64,000 nucleotides of DNA. Origin: Punica granatum. Taxonomy: Eukaryota > Streptophyta > Magnoliopsida > Myrtales > Lythraceae. The position numbers were made by a program, and so were the translations under genes. Every line of letters begins with the position of its first letter. The first letter of the stretch is position 1. The DNA is taken from contig NC_045133.1 of the NCBI RefSeq assembly GCF_007655135.1, forward strand, positions 23,967,845 through 24,031,844, written 5' to 3'. The notes under the pieces were generated by a model. That model had not been told where the DNA came from. It did not search any database and saw only the letters and a program-made list of their open reading frames with translations. This document shows positions 47,996-64,000 of the stretch, piece by piece.

Positions 47996-50194
47996 GAAAA
48001 TCACCCGTTGGACCGTTGGGGCTGTGATAAGTAAGGCGGACAGGAAGAAAAGGAAAAATTCTCCTTTTACTCCCTAAACTTTGAAATTGTAAAAAGTCAC
48101 TCCTTAAACTTTTGTTTCCAGACAGGAAGTCCCTGAACTTTATCTGCACGAAAATTCCAACTCCTCAAGCTACTCATAACTTTTCTTCTTCTTCTTTTCC
48201 TCAGTATGATTATTAGACTTATTAAACTTTATTATCATCTGAAGCTAATCCCCGTTCAAAGCAAAATATCAGAAAAGTCCATGGAGGGCTTACCTTTAAC
48301 AACATTATTGCAAATTATTTATGTACTTAGTGGTTTATTTATATAACCTAGGCCTAAGAATTCATTTATCTTGATTATCATTATATTCTTGCTTTACAAT
48401 ATTTCAATTTCAAGTACTTCCAACGAGTCAAAAATTGACAGTTTTTGACACGTTTAAAAGAAAAAAAATGACAAATTCAATTTTTTTGTATTTTTACATA
48501 TTTCTTTTGTCATTTTACTCCCAACTAGGTACAAGTTTGTGCATTGTCCCAGTATGAGAAAATTAATGAAATTTATAGTTGGTTGTGCCCAAACATGAGT
48601 CTATGGTCTACCATTATATGATATAGATGACGGATTTTATTAATCCTCGTTAATAGAATTATGTCTCTTTATTTCATTTTTCGTGCACACAATTAAGTAA
48701 AGTGTAATCCTCTTAAGCTCTTTCCCTGGCCCTTAATCCCAATCAGTCGAAAACTTGGATAGTTTCCCATGCTCTTCTTCTAGTAGATGCTATTTCTAAT
48801 TTCCCGAAAGGCACCGTCGGAAATTAGGAACCTTCTATCTGACATTATTTCTAGTGTGCTTTCTCTTTTCATGGAGTGGCAATGAACATGAGTACCCCGA
48901 GCACTTAACACTCGGGCACATGATCTGAGCCAACATGGTCTTAGATCAACTTTTGAGGGCCTTCAGTTTTCGAAGGCTGTCCGCGTATGGACATTATTAT
49001 CAACTTTTTTATTCTCCCTAAAATGCCTTTACGAAAATTATTATAATTAGAGAAATGGGGTGAAGTGCAGTGGTTAACATCCTCACCTGGTAACCTAGAG
49101 GTTACAGGTTCGATTTTCATCAGTGAGACTACCTGTGCCCCTTTATTTAGATTTCCTTACCATTTCCTTGTATTAAATTATGAACCTTCTATTGTAATCG
49201 AAAAAAAATTAAAATTAATTAATGACCAATAAATTAAGAGAAGTTATAAGGTAATTTTGTGAACCCCTATAATTAGTGATTACCAATTTCCCCCCTTCTC
49301 TCATCCTTTCTCTCACCGAGTTCCCTCTTCTCTCTCTTTCATCTCTTCCTCTATTCTCCACCCCCACACCATTTTATATAATTTTATTATTGGATATTAT
49401 TGTTAAGAGGGTTGCTATTTCAGCCAACTTTTCTGCCGAATAACCTGCCTGAGACAATGCCAGAGCTTGTAATTTTTAACGAAGTCAATGACAATTAATT
49501 CGCCCTCACGTTCGGCACTTCGCAGGGTGAGATTTTCGGTAGAAAATAATTTCACCTGTGGTTAATTTATGTATGTTCAAAAATTATGAAAACCGGACGG
49601 TCAGTAGCGCGAGCAAGAGCCTTGAGAGAATAGTGCCCCGAACAGAGTGTAAAAGTGTTCGAAAAATCTCACTAAAAAATATGAACTCAAAACATTTTGG
49701 TAAAAAATTTGCAGTGCAGGCACACTTCTAGTAGATATTGCAGAAATATTTTCCAGACCGGGACCGGTCTTCAAAACTGGTTCTTTTTCACCCTTTTTTT
49801 TTTTCGGCTAAGTATAGTTAACGACATGCAGGCGGATTTCGACAATACGTAGGATACACGTGGAGTATTAATATATTTTCTAATTTTTGTCTCTTTTTCC
49901 TTTTTTGTGTGATTTTCTGGGCGGTCTTGGTGGGATTTTTCGTATCCAGAAACTCGGTCTCAACGAGAAGCTGATAATCTGGGAAGCTGAGAATCTTTTA
50001 ATTGCTGGCAAACCAAAGACTTTGATCCAAATCTTTCGTCCTTATCCAAAATCACTCTGCTTATCTGCAAATCAAGGACTTCTCATTCATCCATGGCGCA
50101 AAACTAGTGATCATTTTCATCAGCATCCAAGAAACTGCCACAGCACTTCAATCCTAGGAATTTTTGCCAGAGTCATCTCACCGGTAGCTCGGAA
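47996..50194. other. Intergenic region between the divergent PPR and xylulokinase genes
   Basis: Contains the PPR 5' region, a 'cactagaaataatg' plus 'tttccgacggtgcc' segment (48785-48859, minus strand) that looks like a CACTA-type end, and a SINE at 49056-49210. A pyrimidine-rich stretch lies at 49270-49370. Sequence at 49400-49750 is unassigned and might be an old retroelement piece. Confidence 0.4.
49056..49210 (+). repeat. tRNA-derived SINE, family S1, copy 2
   Basis: 'gtgcagtggttaacatcctc' (A-box region), 'ttacaggttcgattttcat' (good B box), then 'actacctgtgcccctttatt' and an A-rich tail at 49200-49208. Structure fits a pol III-derived SINE. Confidence 0.65.
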
Positions 50195-53761
<3,567 letters not shown>

Positions 53762-54558
53762 ACCAATAAAGTTTTCCATATTCGTTAGGACTGCCTCTTT
53801 TGCCTTTCGTGTTTTTCTTTCTCTCGATTTCAAATAAGAGAAACTGATAGGGGTCACCTGTTTGTTCGCCTGTACTTCTGTTCAGTACATGGATCTTCAC
53901 ATAATATAATACATTAACCGAGTGTGTATAATGGTACTATAATATTCTCCGACATGTTTTTATGCAAACTTTTTTTCGGAAGAGTTTATGCCACGTAGGA
54001 GCTAATCTAATTTCCTATTAGCAACAAACGCAATATATGTTCAAACGTTGATGCTATACATATTTTCCCTGGAGGACATTTGGTGGATTACTAGTAATTT
54101 ATGCACATTCCCACCAAGGTGAGAATCCAAATTTCCACCCCCTCCATGATAGTCTACACTACCATTCAAGTGAGAATGTGAGAGTGGGAATATAGATTAC
54201 CCTGTGGCAATCATGTGAGCTCATAAAATTTAAATTAATTTTCCTGAGAATCCGCATAGAACGTCACTTTTAGATAGAAACTTTCCTCTCAAACAACTAA
54301 AACTTCTTTACTTACCACGCATTTCAAGATCCTACTCCCAGTAGTGCAGATTGATGATAGGTTAAGGATACGTAATCAGACACTCGCAACATTGGGAATT
54401 ATAGTTGAAACAAAGCACATAAGAGATTCAAAACCAAACACTTTAACATAAATCCTTCACAGTAGTTGTCCGGGAAACAACAGCAGTTAAGGAAAGATCA
54501 ACAAACCACATAACAGCAGACAGTCCGATACTTCATAGGCCACAGGATCACATCATTT
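53762..54558. other. Intergenic region of converging xylulokinase and alpha-tubulin genes
   Basis: Holds both 3' UTRs. Sequence at 54060-54250 has MITE-like composition (imperfect 'gagaatccaaatttccac' / 'gtgagagtgggaatatagat' symmetry). No gene. Confidence 0.4.
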
Positions 54559-56558
<2,000 letters not shown>

Positions 56559-56687
56559 TTAGGAGGCCGAAGGTGTGACTGAAACGAAGAAGATGATGGA
56601 AAGATCGGAAACTGAGAACGGAGAGGGCGGCGTTTATCAAGACGCCTATGAAATGCCTGTGATGGAGTGACCGACGAAAATGAATGG

Positions 56688-56696
56688 TATATATAG
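56688..56696 (-). promoter_or_regulatory. TATA box of the alpha-tubulin gene
   Basis: The minus strand reads CTATATATA about 140 bases before the ATG. Confidence 0.6.
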
Positions 56697-57237
56697 GGCC
56701 GAGAAATTCAATACACAAATCTGTTGGGGCTCGAGGAAATGTTTAATTTCAATTGCTACCCATAGTTTGTTTAGAGTCTCAAAATGCTCTCTACTATATT
56801 TCACTTGTCTTGTATGTTATCCCGACCATACTACTATAATGTGGCAAGCCTATCTCAATTCACTTGATGTCAATTGCAATAACATGTGGAGAGAAGTTCC
56901 ATATTTCATAACATTAGCAAAGGGGTCCTCCAATGCCATTTTGAAGAAGGGAAACAATGAACATTCTCCAATCCTAATCTCGAGTGAGAAATCAAAATTA
57001 AAATAGAACTCTCGCTAAGAAAAGAAATGAGAGGATGCTTCGCCTATTCTCAAAGTTATGAAATTTTGACAAGTATGAAAATGTATTTTGCCTTTTAATT
57101 TCAATTGCAGCAAAAGTAGTCCGATTAAGATTTTGATTTTGTCACATTTTCAAAACTAAGAAAGGAGAAACATCTATTCTTGTCGAAACTTTGATCGAAG
57201 GACTTATCACTTAGGAATAGATCAGCATAACTCCGAC

Positions 57238-57560
57238 TAAGGGTGCGTTTGTTCTAACTTAATCAAATAAGCACTTAAAAGTTAATTACAAGTTAGTTAT
57301 AAGAAAAAATGAATGTAAGAAAGTGGAAAAGATGAGAGATAAGATAATGATCTAAACTATTTAATTATTAAGTAAAAAATTAGTTAACGAAATAAGTAGA
57401 AAATTCTGACTTAATGAAATAAGTCATTTTTTCACTTCATTGTGCTCTTTATCTCTCATAAAACTTTTCTCATCCTTATTTATTCCTCCCTTCTTACTAT
57501 ATATTTCTTTCCTTAACTAATTAAGTGCTTCATTTTAAGCACTTAATTCATTAAACACCA
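57238..57560. mobile_element. hAT-type MITE
   Basis: Starts 'gggtgcgtttgttctaactt' with 'aataagcacttaaaa' just inside. The other end has the inverse 'ttttaagcacttaatt', followed by 'cattaaacaccaca'. AT-rich core without coding capacity. Confidence 0.5.
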
Positions 57561-58322
57561 CATAAATCTATGCTTGGACAAGAAGAAGTGCAAGGACCAT
57601 TTAGAGGTTGCACAAAACTGTAAGGGCAAATGGAAGCTTAGTTAACCCCGGTTAGGATTTACTAATAATATCATATTGCGGATACAGCCTGGCTGGGTTG
57701 ATAATTAACCATGGTTAGTTAGTAGCACCTGCCCCGCTCAAATTCGATTTTGAGTTTTTTTTTGAGAGGGAAGAGAAATGGGGCCGCCGTTGCCGAGAAT
57801 TACGGGCGTGCCATTGCTTCTGGAAGTGGGAAGACAAGGGTTAGTGTGTGGGGCAAGAACGTCATTTGAGTCCCCGGGGCAATCATCTATCGAGATCTGC
57901 CCGGCCTAACCGTGATTGGTGAGGAGGGTACGGGCACATGGAGATGCATCATGGGTGAGATGGGCAATCATGGTCCGATGTAGGCAACGTGATTTGTAAG
58001 TTTCCATAATACACACAAGTAGGGCCAATGTCATTTCAAGGTCTTCTATCCAAATCTTTTTGGAGTCAGGTCACAAGATTATTTTTTGTGATTCTCCTGA
58101 ATCAAACGCGAATGATCTACTTTTAACGTTCGGAAAAATGAATTAATTAATATGCATGCAAGTTGATTCGAACACCACCTGATTGCAAATTGAAGGAAAA
58201 AGAGTCCAATTTCTTTTTTCCTATGCTGACCAACGAAATTACGGTGAGGTACTTTACACTTGTCAGCTTATAATTGAAATCATAAAATCATGGTAAGGTA
58301 TTTCTATTGCACTGATGAGTTC

Positions 58323-58500
58323 ATTTGAATTAAGTGGCACCGAGTTAAAGTAACTTTAATTTTGATTTTAATTTTGATTGTGGAAAAAGACAAATGAAAT
58401 GGTATTATAAATTTGACTTGAGAAACGTGTATTTTTGTTATTTAGTGGATAGAGTTAAAATCAAAATCATGATTCTAAAATCATTTCATGAAATTAAACA
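58323..58500 (+). mobile_element. MITE family M1, copy 3
   Basis: Shares 'taaagtaactttaattttga', 'gattgtggaaaaagacaaatg' type and 'aaatttgacttgagaaacgtg' type blocks with 15566-15747, in the same orientation. TIRs are worn. Confidence 0.6.
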
Positions 58501-58613
58501 AAATAATCAAGTTTTTCTTTCTTCATCATATGTACACTTACTGGACTTTAATGAATAACAGAAAAGGCCCACCAGGAAAGTAAAGGTCATTATGATACTT
58601 ACGCATGGGCTCA

Positions 58614-58716
58614 TTAATGGGCTCTGAGGCCCATTTTCTCAAAATTTCTATGGGCTCAAACCATGTTAATGGGCTCTGGGCCCATTTTCGCAATATTTCT
58701 ATGGGCTCAAACCATG
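58614..58716. repeat. Tandem duplication, unit about 51 bases
   Basis: 'ttaatgggctctgaggccca' (58614) recurs as 'ttaatgggctctgggccca' (58666). Both units end 'atgggctcaaaccatg'. Confidence 0.9.
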
Positions 58717-58799
58717 TTTGTTGGGTACATCAGTAATCCACTGCCCCATCTGTCAAAGAACTTCACAACTGGCATGAACCTTTCCGTCTAATCTGAAGG

Positions 58800-59205
58800 C
58801 TGTTGGAATGGAATGAAATGGGTGGAATGGATTTTTGTATAATGAATGTAATTATATTAAAAGAAAAATAGTGATTTTTAAATTGAATTGGAGAATATGA
58901 ATGATTTAATTTAATTAGATGGACTTATTTTTATGATACCATTCCATATATCATATGTTTAGATATATAAAAATAAAAAAATAATATATGATATATGTAA
59001 AACTTAGGAGAAATGATGGAATGAGCATTTCTTAAGTTTTTTGATGGAATAAATCATTCCATTATGTTGTGAAGAAATTTTCCTCCAAGCGAAATGCTCT
59101 TTCTAACTCGTACAAGTGTCTCCATATAAAGAAATGGAATAGAATAATGGATTTTCATTCTATTCTTTTCCATTTCATTCCGGCGAACCAAATGGGATAA
59201 AAATA
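58800..59205. mobile_element. MITE with ggaatgg-rich ends
   Basis: 'gttggaatggaatgaaatgg' at the left is approximately complementary to 'ccatttcattccggcgaacc' at the right. AT-rich core. A short similar (attcc)n motif occurs at 23555. Confidence 0.5.
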
Positions 59206-60127
59206 TATATTACTGATTACGTTTTCAGTCATCAGATCAACATGATTAGGTTCCTCCGATTGGGAAGAGAGTGGATCGACGTTCTCGGCAACCGACCTAG
59301 CGATCAGTTATCCCTTATGGACTTGCACATCAACGGCGTGTAAGCTCGTGAGAGCTGATCAGATCACACGGTTATATCACAAGTCCACGACTACTAGTTG
59401 TAACAAATTCGAAAGAAATTACTAATCATGTGCATTCAAGACTACTTAAATTATCCAACATAAATGGGACAAAAAAAAACATTTAATTTTTAATTTTCTT
59501 CTAGAAGTTTAGCTATCTTATAATGAATAATCAAATTTTGGCTAGTGGGATGAGAACTGAGAAAATCTGTGGGCTCCTCTCGCTGTGTTGAAAGCCATCG
59601 GAGTGTTAGAATAATAATCTCAAAGATATAGAGTTGACCCACATCAATAGTATATAGCCAACCATTGGGATAGTGCCTGAGCTTTTGTCATCGTCATTGG
59701 AGGGGCCTGCCTGCCTCTTATCCTTGACTGTGTCAAAAACACAAAACGTAATCAAAGGGGGCTATGAGAGGTGGTTCCAAGACCCTAAGTCAATAGGTGC
59801 AAACTACGAGCGATTTTGATTTACTAGAGTGTCACCTACGTTTTGAGCGACATTTAAACAATATGAGTTAAATATTTAAATTTATTCTGCGTGCAGTATT
59901 ATCTATATTTTTCCTTTTCCCTTAGATAATAATTGTAACGGATATTAATATAATACGTAATCGCACTGTTATATTTTCTGAAAAAACAAGTACTTTTTTG
60001 TTATTTTTTGAATGATCGGTATATCAATAATAATAGATTGCACAATACAAATACTGTAATCGTACTGAAGATTAAAAAAATAGATTTTGATAAAAATTAT
60101 TAAATAATATTAATATAATAAAGAGGT

Positions 60128-60775
60128 TGAACGGCACAACTTACTTGGTTCAGTCTAAGTATTCCAAAACGCTGTTTTATTAGTTGGATGGCCTTGCACG
60201 ATAGGCTAGCAAAACTAAAGACAGAACTGCAAGGTTTGTTGCACAAGTAGATCTCACTTGTGTCTATTTCATGAGGAGAATGAAACTAGAAGCCATGTTT
60301 TCTTTACTTGCCCCGTCACAAAGAGAATCTGGAGTCGAGCTCTTAATGCAGCAGCTGTTACCAGGGCAAGTGGTTGTTGGGAGCATGAACTTGCTTGAGC
60401 TGTGCAACAGCTTAAAGGAAAATCAATTACAGTATATATGGGTTTCCATTCGCCATTCTGTTCAAGGAAGGTTGCTGGGTATTGATAGTATATAGAAGAG
60501 GGTGAAAACTTGCTGATGGTGGACTGGGGAGTCATATGCAGTCTTCATCTCTGAGTTAGTTTTGAGTGTTATGTGGCCTGTGTGTCTGGCTTTGTTTTCG
60601 ACATGTGTGCCACTTTTGCTCGATTGTTTCTTCTGAAGCTTTTATTCTCGGGGCTTCTCATGTTGCTGGGAGACTCTGGGCTCCTTTTGTAGACAGAGAT
60701 GTACTTTGTTTTGTTTCTAAGTATATCAATAAAGGAGCACCACTTACTGAGAAAAAAAATCAAAATCAAAATAAA
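60128..60775 (+). pseudogene. L1 LINE 3' end with reverse-transcriptase zinc-finger relic and poly-A tail
   Basis: Plus-strand reading, with frame changes, gives TWFSLSIPKRCFISWMALHD then RLA, KTKDRTARFVAQVDLTC and HEENETRSHVFFTCPVTKRI, the zf-RVT domain found at the end of plant L1 polymerases (ALHDRLATKDR / CxxC / ESxxHLFFxC pattern; the second Cys of the first pair is lost). After a stop comes 3'-UTR-like sequence ('ctaagtatatcaataaagga') and an A-rich tail at about 60752-60772. 5'-truncated, long inactive. Confidence 0.75.
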
Positions 60776-60800
60776 CGAAGACGAAGACGAAGACGAAGAC
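60773..60800. repeat. (GAAGAC)n microsatellite after the LINE tail
   Basis: Four 'gaagac' units directly follow the A-rich tail, which might have grown from it. Confidence 0.8.
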
Positions 60801-61274
60801 TACGTGGTCAAAAAAGGGAAAGTGAAAGGGGAGATATAGGGGACCAGAGATAATGAGAGAAGTGGTAGGAATGTGATTAGAAAATTATAGGAGCTTACGG
60901 ATTTACCTTTAATTTCATCCAAGTGTAGTGTTTGCTGATTTACTATCCTATTTCACAGGGACATCTTTCTGAAAAATAATAGTTACATAAGACTTTTCTT
61001 GTCCAAAATATATAAGATGAAGATACTCTAAGTAATATAGAATTGCATATCTTTGAAGAGTAGTTGGATATGCTCCTTATCAAATTGCTAATGATTTTAT
61101 GGCCTTATAGTGAAAGAATTATTATTAAGGCCACTTTCTACATATTTCTCCGAGTGGAATAACGTGAGCACACACCCTCAGCTAATCTCTACTTGACTAC
61201 ACAAAAATAAATGAAAATATTTAACATGCAACTATTTTAAAAATGATTGCACTGCGCGTGCAAAGTATTATACT

Positions 61275-61541
61275 TTGCATAACCTTGTGCAGGTTTCGGT
61301 GATAGATGCTATTAGAAACATTTTAGCAAGGGATGATAGGTTGAAATACGACATGTTTATCACAAAGAGGGGAACAACGGCTCGTTGGGCTGTACGTCTT
61401 TCATGGGGCATTCACTTCTTCGACTATCCACTTGCTGGCATCGAACTGCTTATCTTAGGCAGTGTTTCTGGGGTCTATTACCCTACTTCTGTATTTGAGC
61501 TTTTTTTTTTCAGGGTTCCACTTCATATACCATCAAAATAA
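61275..61541 (+). other. Open frame of 88 codons, possibly another LINE fragment
   Basis: Encodes VIDAIRNILARDDRLKYDMF followed by a basic, Trp-containing stretch. The VIDAIRNIL motif recalls the tail of L1 polymerases beyond the zinc finger, and the L1 relic is only 500 bases upstream, but the match is weak. Not recognised as a host gene. Confidence 0.25.
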
Positions 61542-61742
61542 AAGTAAATTACTTTAAAATTATACTAAAATAACTCAATATTAATTATTAGGTAAATTAT
61601 ACATTTTTAAGTAAGTTACGATAATTTTCAAAAATTAATTTCTCGTAAATTACTTACATGAATTTGTAAGAGTCTTTATTTAATTAAATTGGTAGTAAAT
61701 TATATGCATTTTTTCGGTTATGAGAGAGGCTTATGAACCTAG

Positions 61743-63671
61743 TACTATAAGAGAAGGGTCCTGGGTTGGGTCACCCAAGGGGGAGCTAGGCCGACCCAAT
61801 TTGGGTCAACAAAGTAATGGTTAGAACCGACCCAAATTTTTTGGGTCGCTCAAAGCTAACCTTTGCCGACCCAATTAGGGTCGGGAAAGCCTTGACTTTG
61901 GCCGACCTAATGTTTTGGGTCATGAGAGCTATTGGGCGACCTACCCAGGGGTCACAACATGTTATCCAAGGCCGACTATTCTTTTAGGGTCGTTATAGGT
62001 CTGTTACTTCCCGACCTTCGAAGGTTCGGCCCAGGTAGAGTACACATTTATATAGTTCGACTCCAGGCAACAAGCTAATAGTCCGCTGGCACTACACGAG
62101 GACAAAAAACGACGGCCACTGTCAGCACGTTACTAGCGTGTAACCAGTTTCTTCCTCATTGTTTACAAGCTGTTTGTCAATTGCAATATAGACAAATATA
62201 AATTACAAATGAATCAAATTTGTAATCCAGATAATTAAGTCCATTTTTCATTACATAAAAATTTATTAATGGTACGGTTACAAGACCCGATATAGGCCAC
62301 GCCTTAAGTTTATTATTAAAGCAATAATACTAACAACAATAATAAAGTTTATACAACAACAATGGCTCTTGTAGCACCCTTTCAAGAGCTGGGCCATTTT
62401 GAGTTGAATGACTTGACGAAGCTCCTCGCAACATCGATTGCGTCATCCCCTGCCCATATCCTCTTACACTTTCGTGTGGACTTCCAGAACTTAATTAAAC
62501 ATCGAATACCGACTCAAAGCAGAAGTTCGAAACAAACTCCTTTACCGCCTCCAGACATGTCTTCTCCCAGAAGCAACTTAGCAAATCTTTCCTTCATCAT
62601 CTCAGCCTCTGCAAAGAATAAGCCGAATAATGAATCAGCAGCACATTAAACAAAAGCGAAACAGCGCAAAATTTCTCATTTCGTAACTTATAATCAAAAC
62701 CAAATGCTCGAAATGGAACAATGGGCAGTTCTTGGCCTGAACCCGGAAAAAGAGAGTATGAACAGCACAACATTTAAATCCTCAACCCTGTCGAACATAT
62801 ATGGCCAAATCTGTACTGTTCCAGGAATTTTCCATAACATAGCAGCATAAAAGAAACAGAGAGAAGGCAGCGGACATCATACCATAGCTAGAAAGGAGAA
62901 GTGCAACATAACTCAATGGCCGTCACCGCATTGGAGCTGCAGTCTGCTCCGTATGGTGGGCCGGAGAGAATCAGCAGGAAGGAGTGAGAAGAGCTGCGAG
63001 TTCGCTATTTTAAAACTAGCTACCAATTATCCGAACACGAAAACATGGGAGATTAGAAGATGCAGTCTGGAGGAAACTCCAGCTTCCATGAAAGCTTCAA
63101 GAGCATTTCCCCATATCGAAATGACGAGACAAAGTGATAGTAATTCATCGAAACTGCATCGTGCATGAGGAAGGCGCGATCAAAAGACTCAGTGGGCAAT
63201 ACCTCAGAGCTGATAGAGCTCACGGTTGTGTCTTTTCCCTCTTTACCTCGGACACGGATCTCGCACAGGCGTCCTCCAATGTAGAGGTGGCAGAGGAGCT
63301 CTCGGCTGTGTATGTATCCTCCGATGAACTGTCTCTCAGTCTGGAGTCGGAGCAAGAGGCCAGAAGGAGGAGGCGTGGCGGAGGAGAGCGATGGTGACCG
63401 AGCAACAGAGACCCGGACTTGGGCATATATCGTCCCTAAACACGATGTCCCAGCCGCCGACCTTAATTATTGGATTGCGAAAAATCATACCTAGGACGAC
63501 CCTTTTTCTGTGGTTCGGCAGAGGCTGGCCTACCACGATCATTTTTTGAGAACCCATCCGAAATGGTCGACTAAAGCCTGGGTCGCCCCAAACCCATTTC
63601 CAGCGACTTTTGGCTGCCCATTTTAATGGGTCGGCAAAAAATAGTCGCCAAAAGTCCCTTTTGTTGTAATA
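61743..63671. mobile_element. Probable non-autonomous CACTA element with captured gene DNA
   Basis: Ends: TACTATAAGAGAAGGG at the left; the right end, reverse-complemented, reads TATTACAACAAAAGGG (12 of 16 identical), both close to the CACTACAAGAAA consensus. The 3-base flanks tag (61740-61742 and 63672-63674) are identical, as CACTA elements produce. Subterminal DNA is packed with 'ccgaccca' and 'tgggtcg' motifs in both orientations (about eight within 61755-62040, several within 63500-63650). No transposase is present. The core contains a RopGEF exon fragment (62532-62608). Confidence 0.7.
62532..62608 (-). pseudogene. Captured RopGEF (PRONE domain) exon fragment
   Basis: The minus strand reads 'ttctttgcag' (a good splice acceptor) followed by codons for [20 protein letters not shown] and then GKGVC, the highly conserved start of the PRONE catalytic domain of plant Rho guanine-nucleotide exchange factors. 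Similarity stops abruptly after GVC, where family members continue TALAIS. Retention of the intron acceptor shows capture from genomic DNA, not from mRNA. It lies inside the CACTA-like element. Confidence 0.8.
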
Positions 63672-64000
63672 TAGTATAATGAAATGAAATTTTTAAATAT
63701 TCAATAAAAGAGCATGAGCAGTTCCCACCTAAACATCGAATAGGAGAACTTTCGATCACAGGTTTACATTTTGGGAAGTTTTACTTGAGTTGAACTTGAT
63801 TACGCCAGGGCACCATTGTAATCCTTTTTTTACCCGAAAAATAAAAAATAAAAAAGAAAGAAAAAGATTACGCCGAGACACCAACGTAAGTGATTGCACC
63901 AATAGAATTTCCCATCAACAAAGCAAGAAACACAAATTTGCACTTCAACGAGGGCCAAAGCATTAAGCTAAAATAATCCGACTAAAATGCATTCAATCGC
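63672..64000. other. AT-rich intergenic DNA at window end
   Basis: No gene or repeat boundary is recognisable. It contains A-rich tracts at 63835-63870. Confidence 0.4.

Larger units (their letters stand above)
56710..60127. other. Intergenic DNA with several MITEs
   Basis: No host gene. Contains MITEs at 57238-57560, 58323-58500 and 58800-59205 and a short tandem duplication at 58614-58716. The remainder is AT-rich with no supported frame. Confidence 0.4.

Noticed and set aside
49056..49140. Possible tRNA gene
   Set aside because: A- and B-box-like sequences are present but no cloverleaf or aminoacyl stem can be formed; fits a SINE better.
62953..63426. Frames in the CACTA core considered as RopGEF N-terminus
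   Set aside because: Ser- and Arg-rich but without any segment I can match to RopGEF N-termini; only the PRONE fragment is supported.

Overview
This is a eukaryotic nuclear window from a flowering plant, most likely a eudicot. Genes carry GT-AG introns, intergenic DNA is AT-rich, and the families present are plant-specific or plant-typed: a calmodulin-regulated ACA-type Ca2+ pump, a D5-type cyclin, an RCD1/SRO protein, an Rf-like PPR, an ALE2-like receptor kinase relic, a cytosolic xylulokinase and an alpha-tubulin. The species cannot be fixed from the sequence alone.

Layout. 1-5300: a cluster of four inverted-repeat DNA transposons. 5.3-10.1 kb (+): complete ACA1/ACA2-like plasma-membrane-type Ca2+-ATPase, 7 coding exons, 1013 aa. 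12.1-14.5 kb (-): complete CYCD5-like cyclin, 5 exons, 346 aa. 14.5-27.5 kb: no convincing host gene; it holds MITEs, a decayed Ty1-copia-like element with two LTRs, and minisatellites. 27.5-29.4 kb (-): complete WWE-PARP-RST protein (RCD1/SRO family), 4 exons, 446 aa. 31.2-35.1 kb (-): two paralogous single-exon genes for about 160-residue proteins of unknown family. 35.1-42.1 kb: a gene desert with a Helitron and SINEs. 42.1-45.0 kb (-): eroded ALE2-like receptor-kinase pseudogene, followed by an L1 reverse-transcriptase fragment. 46.1-48.0 kb (-): Rf-like PPR gene interrupted by one in-frame TAA. 50.2-53.8 kb (+): complete xylulose kinase (XK2-like), 11 exons, 558 aa. 54.6-56.5 kb (-): complete alpha-tubulin, 4 exons, 451 aa. 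56.7-64.0 kb: MITEs, an L1 3' end, and a probable non-autonomous CACTA element carrying a RopGEF gene fragment.

The genes do not form a pathway or operon; each is an independent locus, as is normal for plants. The most unusual material is the transposon layer (a MULE with a paralogous empty site beside it, and a CACTA element with a captured PRONE-domain exon), the twin unknown small-protein genes, and the split PPR gene. Exon boundaries were set by hand from reading frames, GT-AG signals and family knowledge; no alignment was run.
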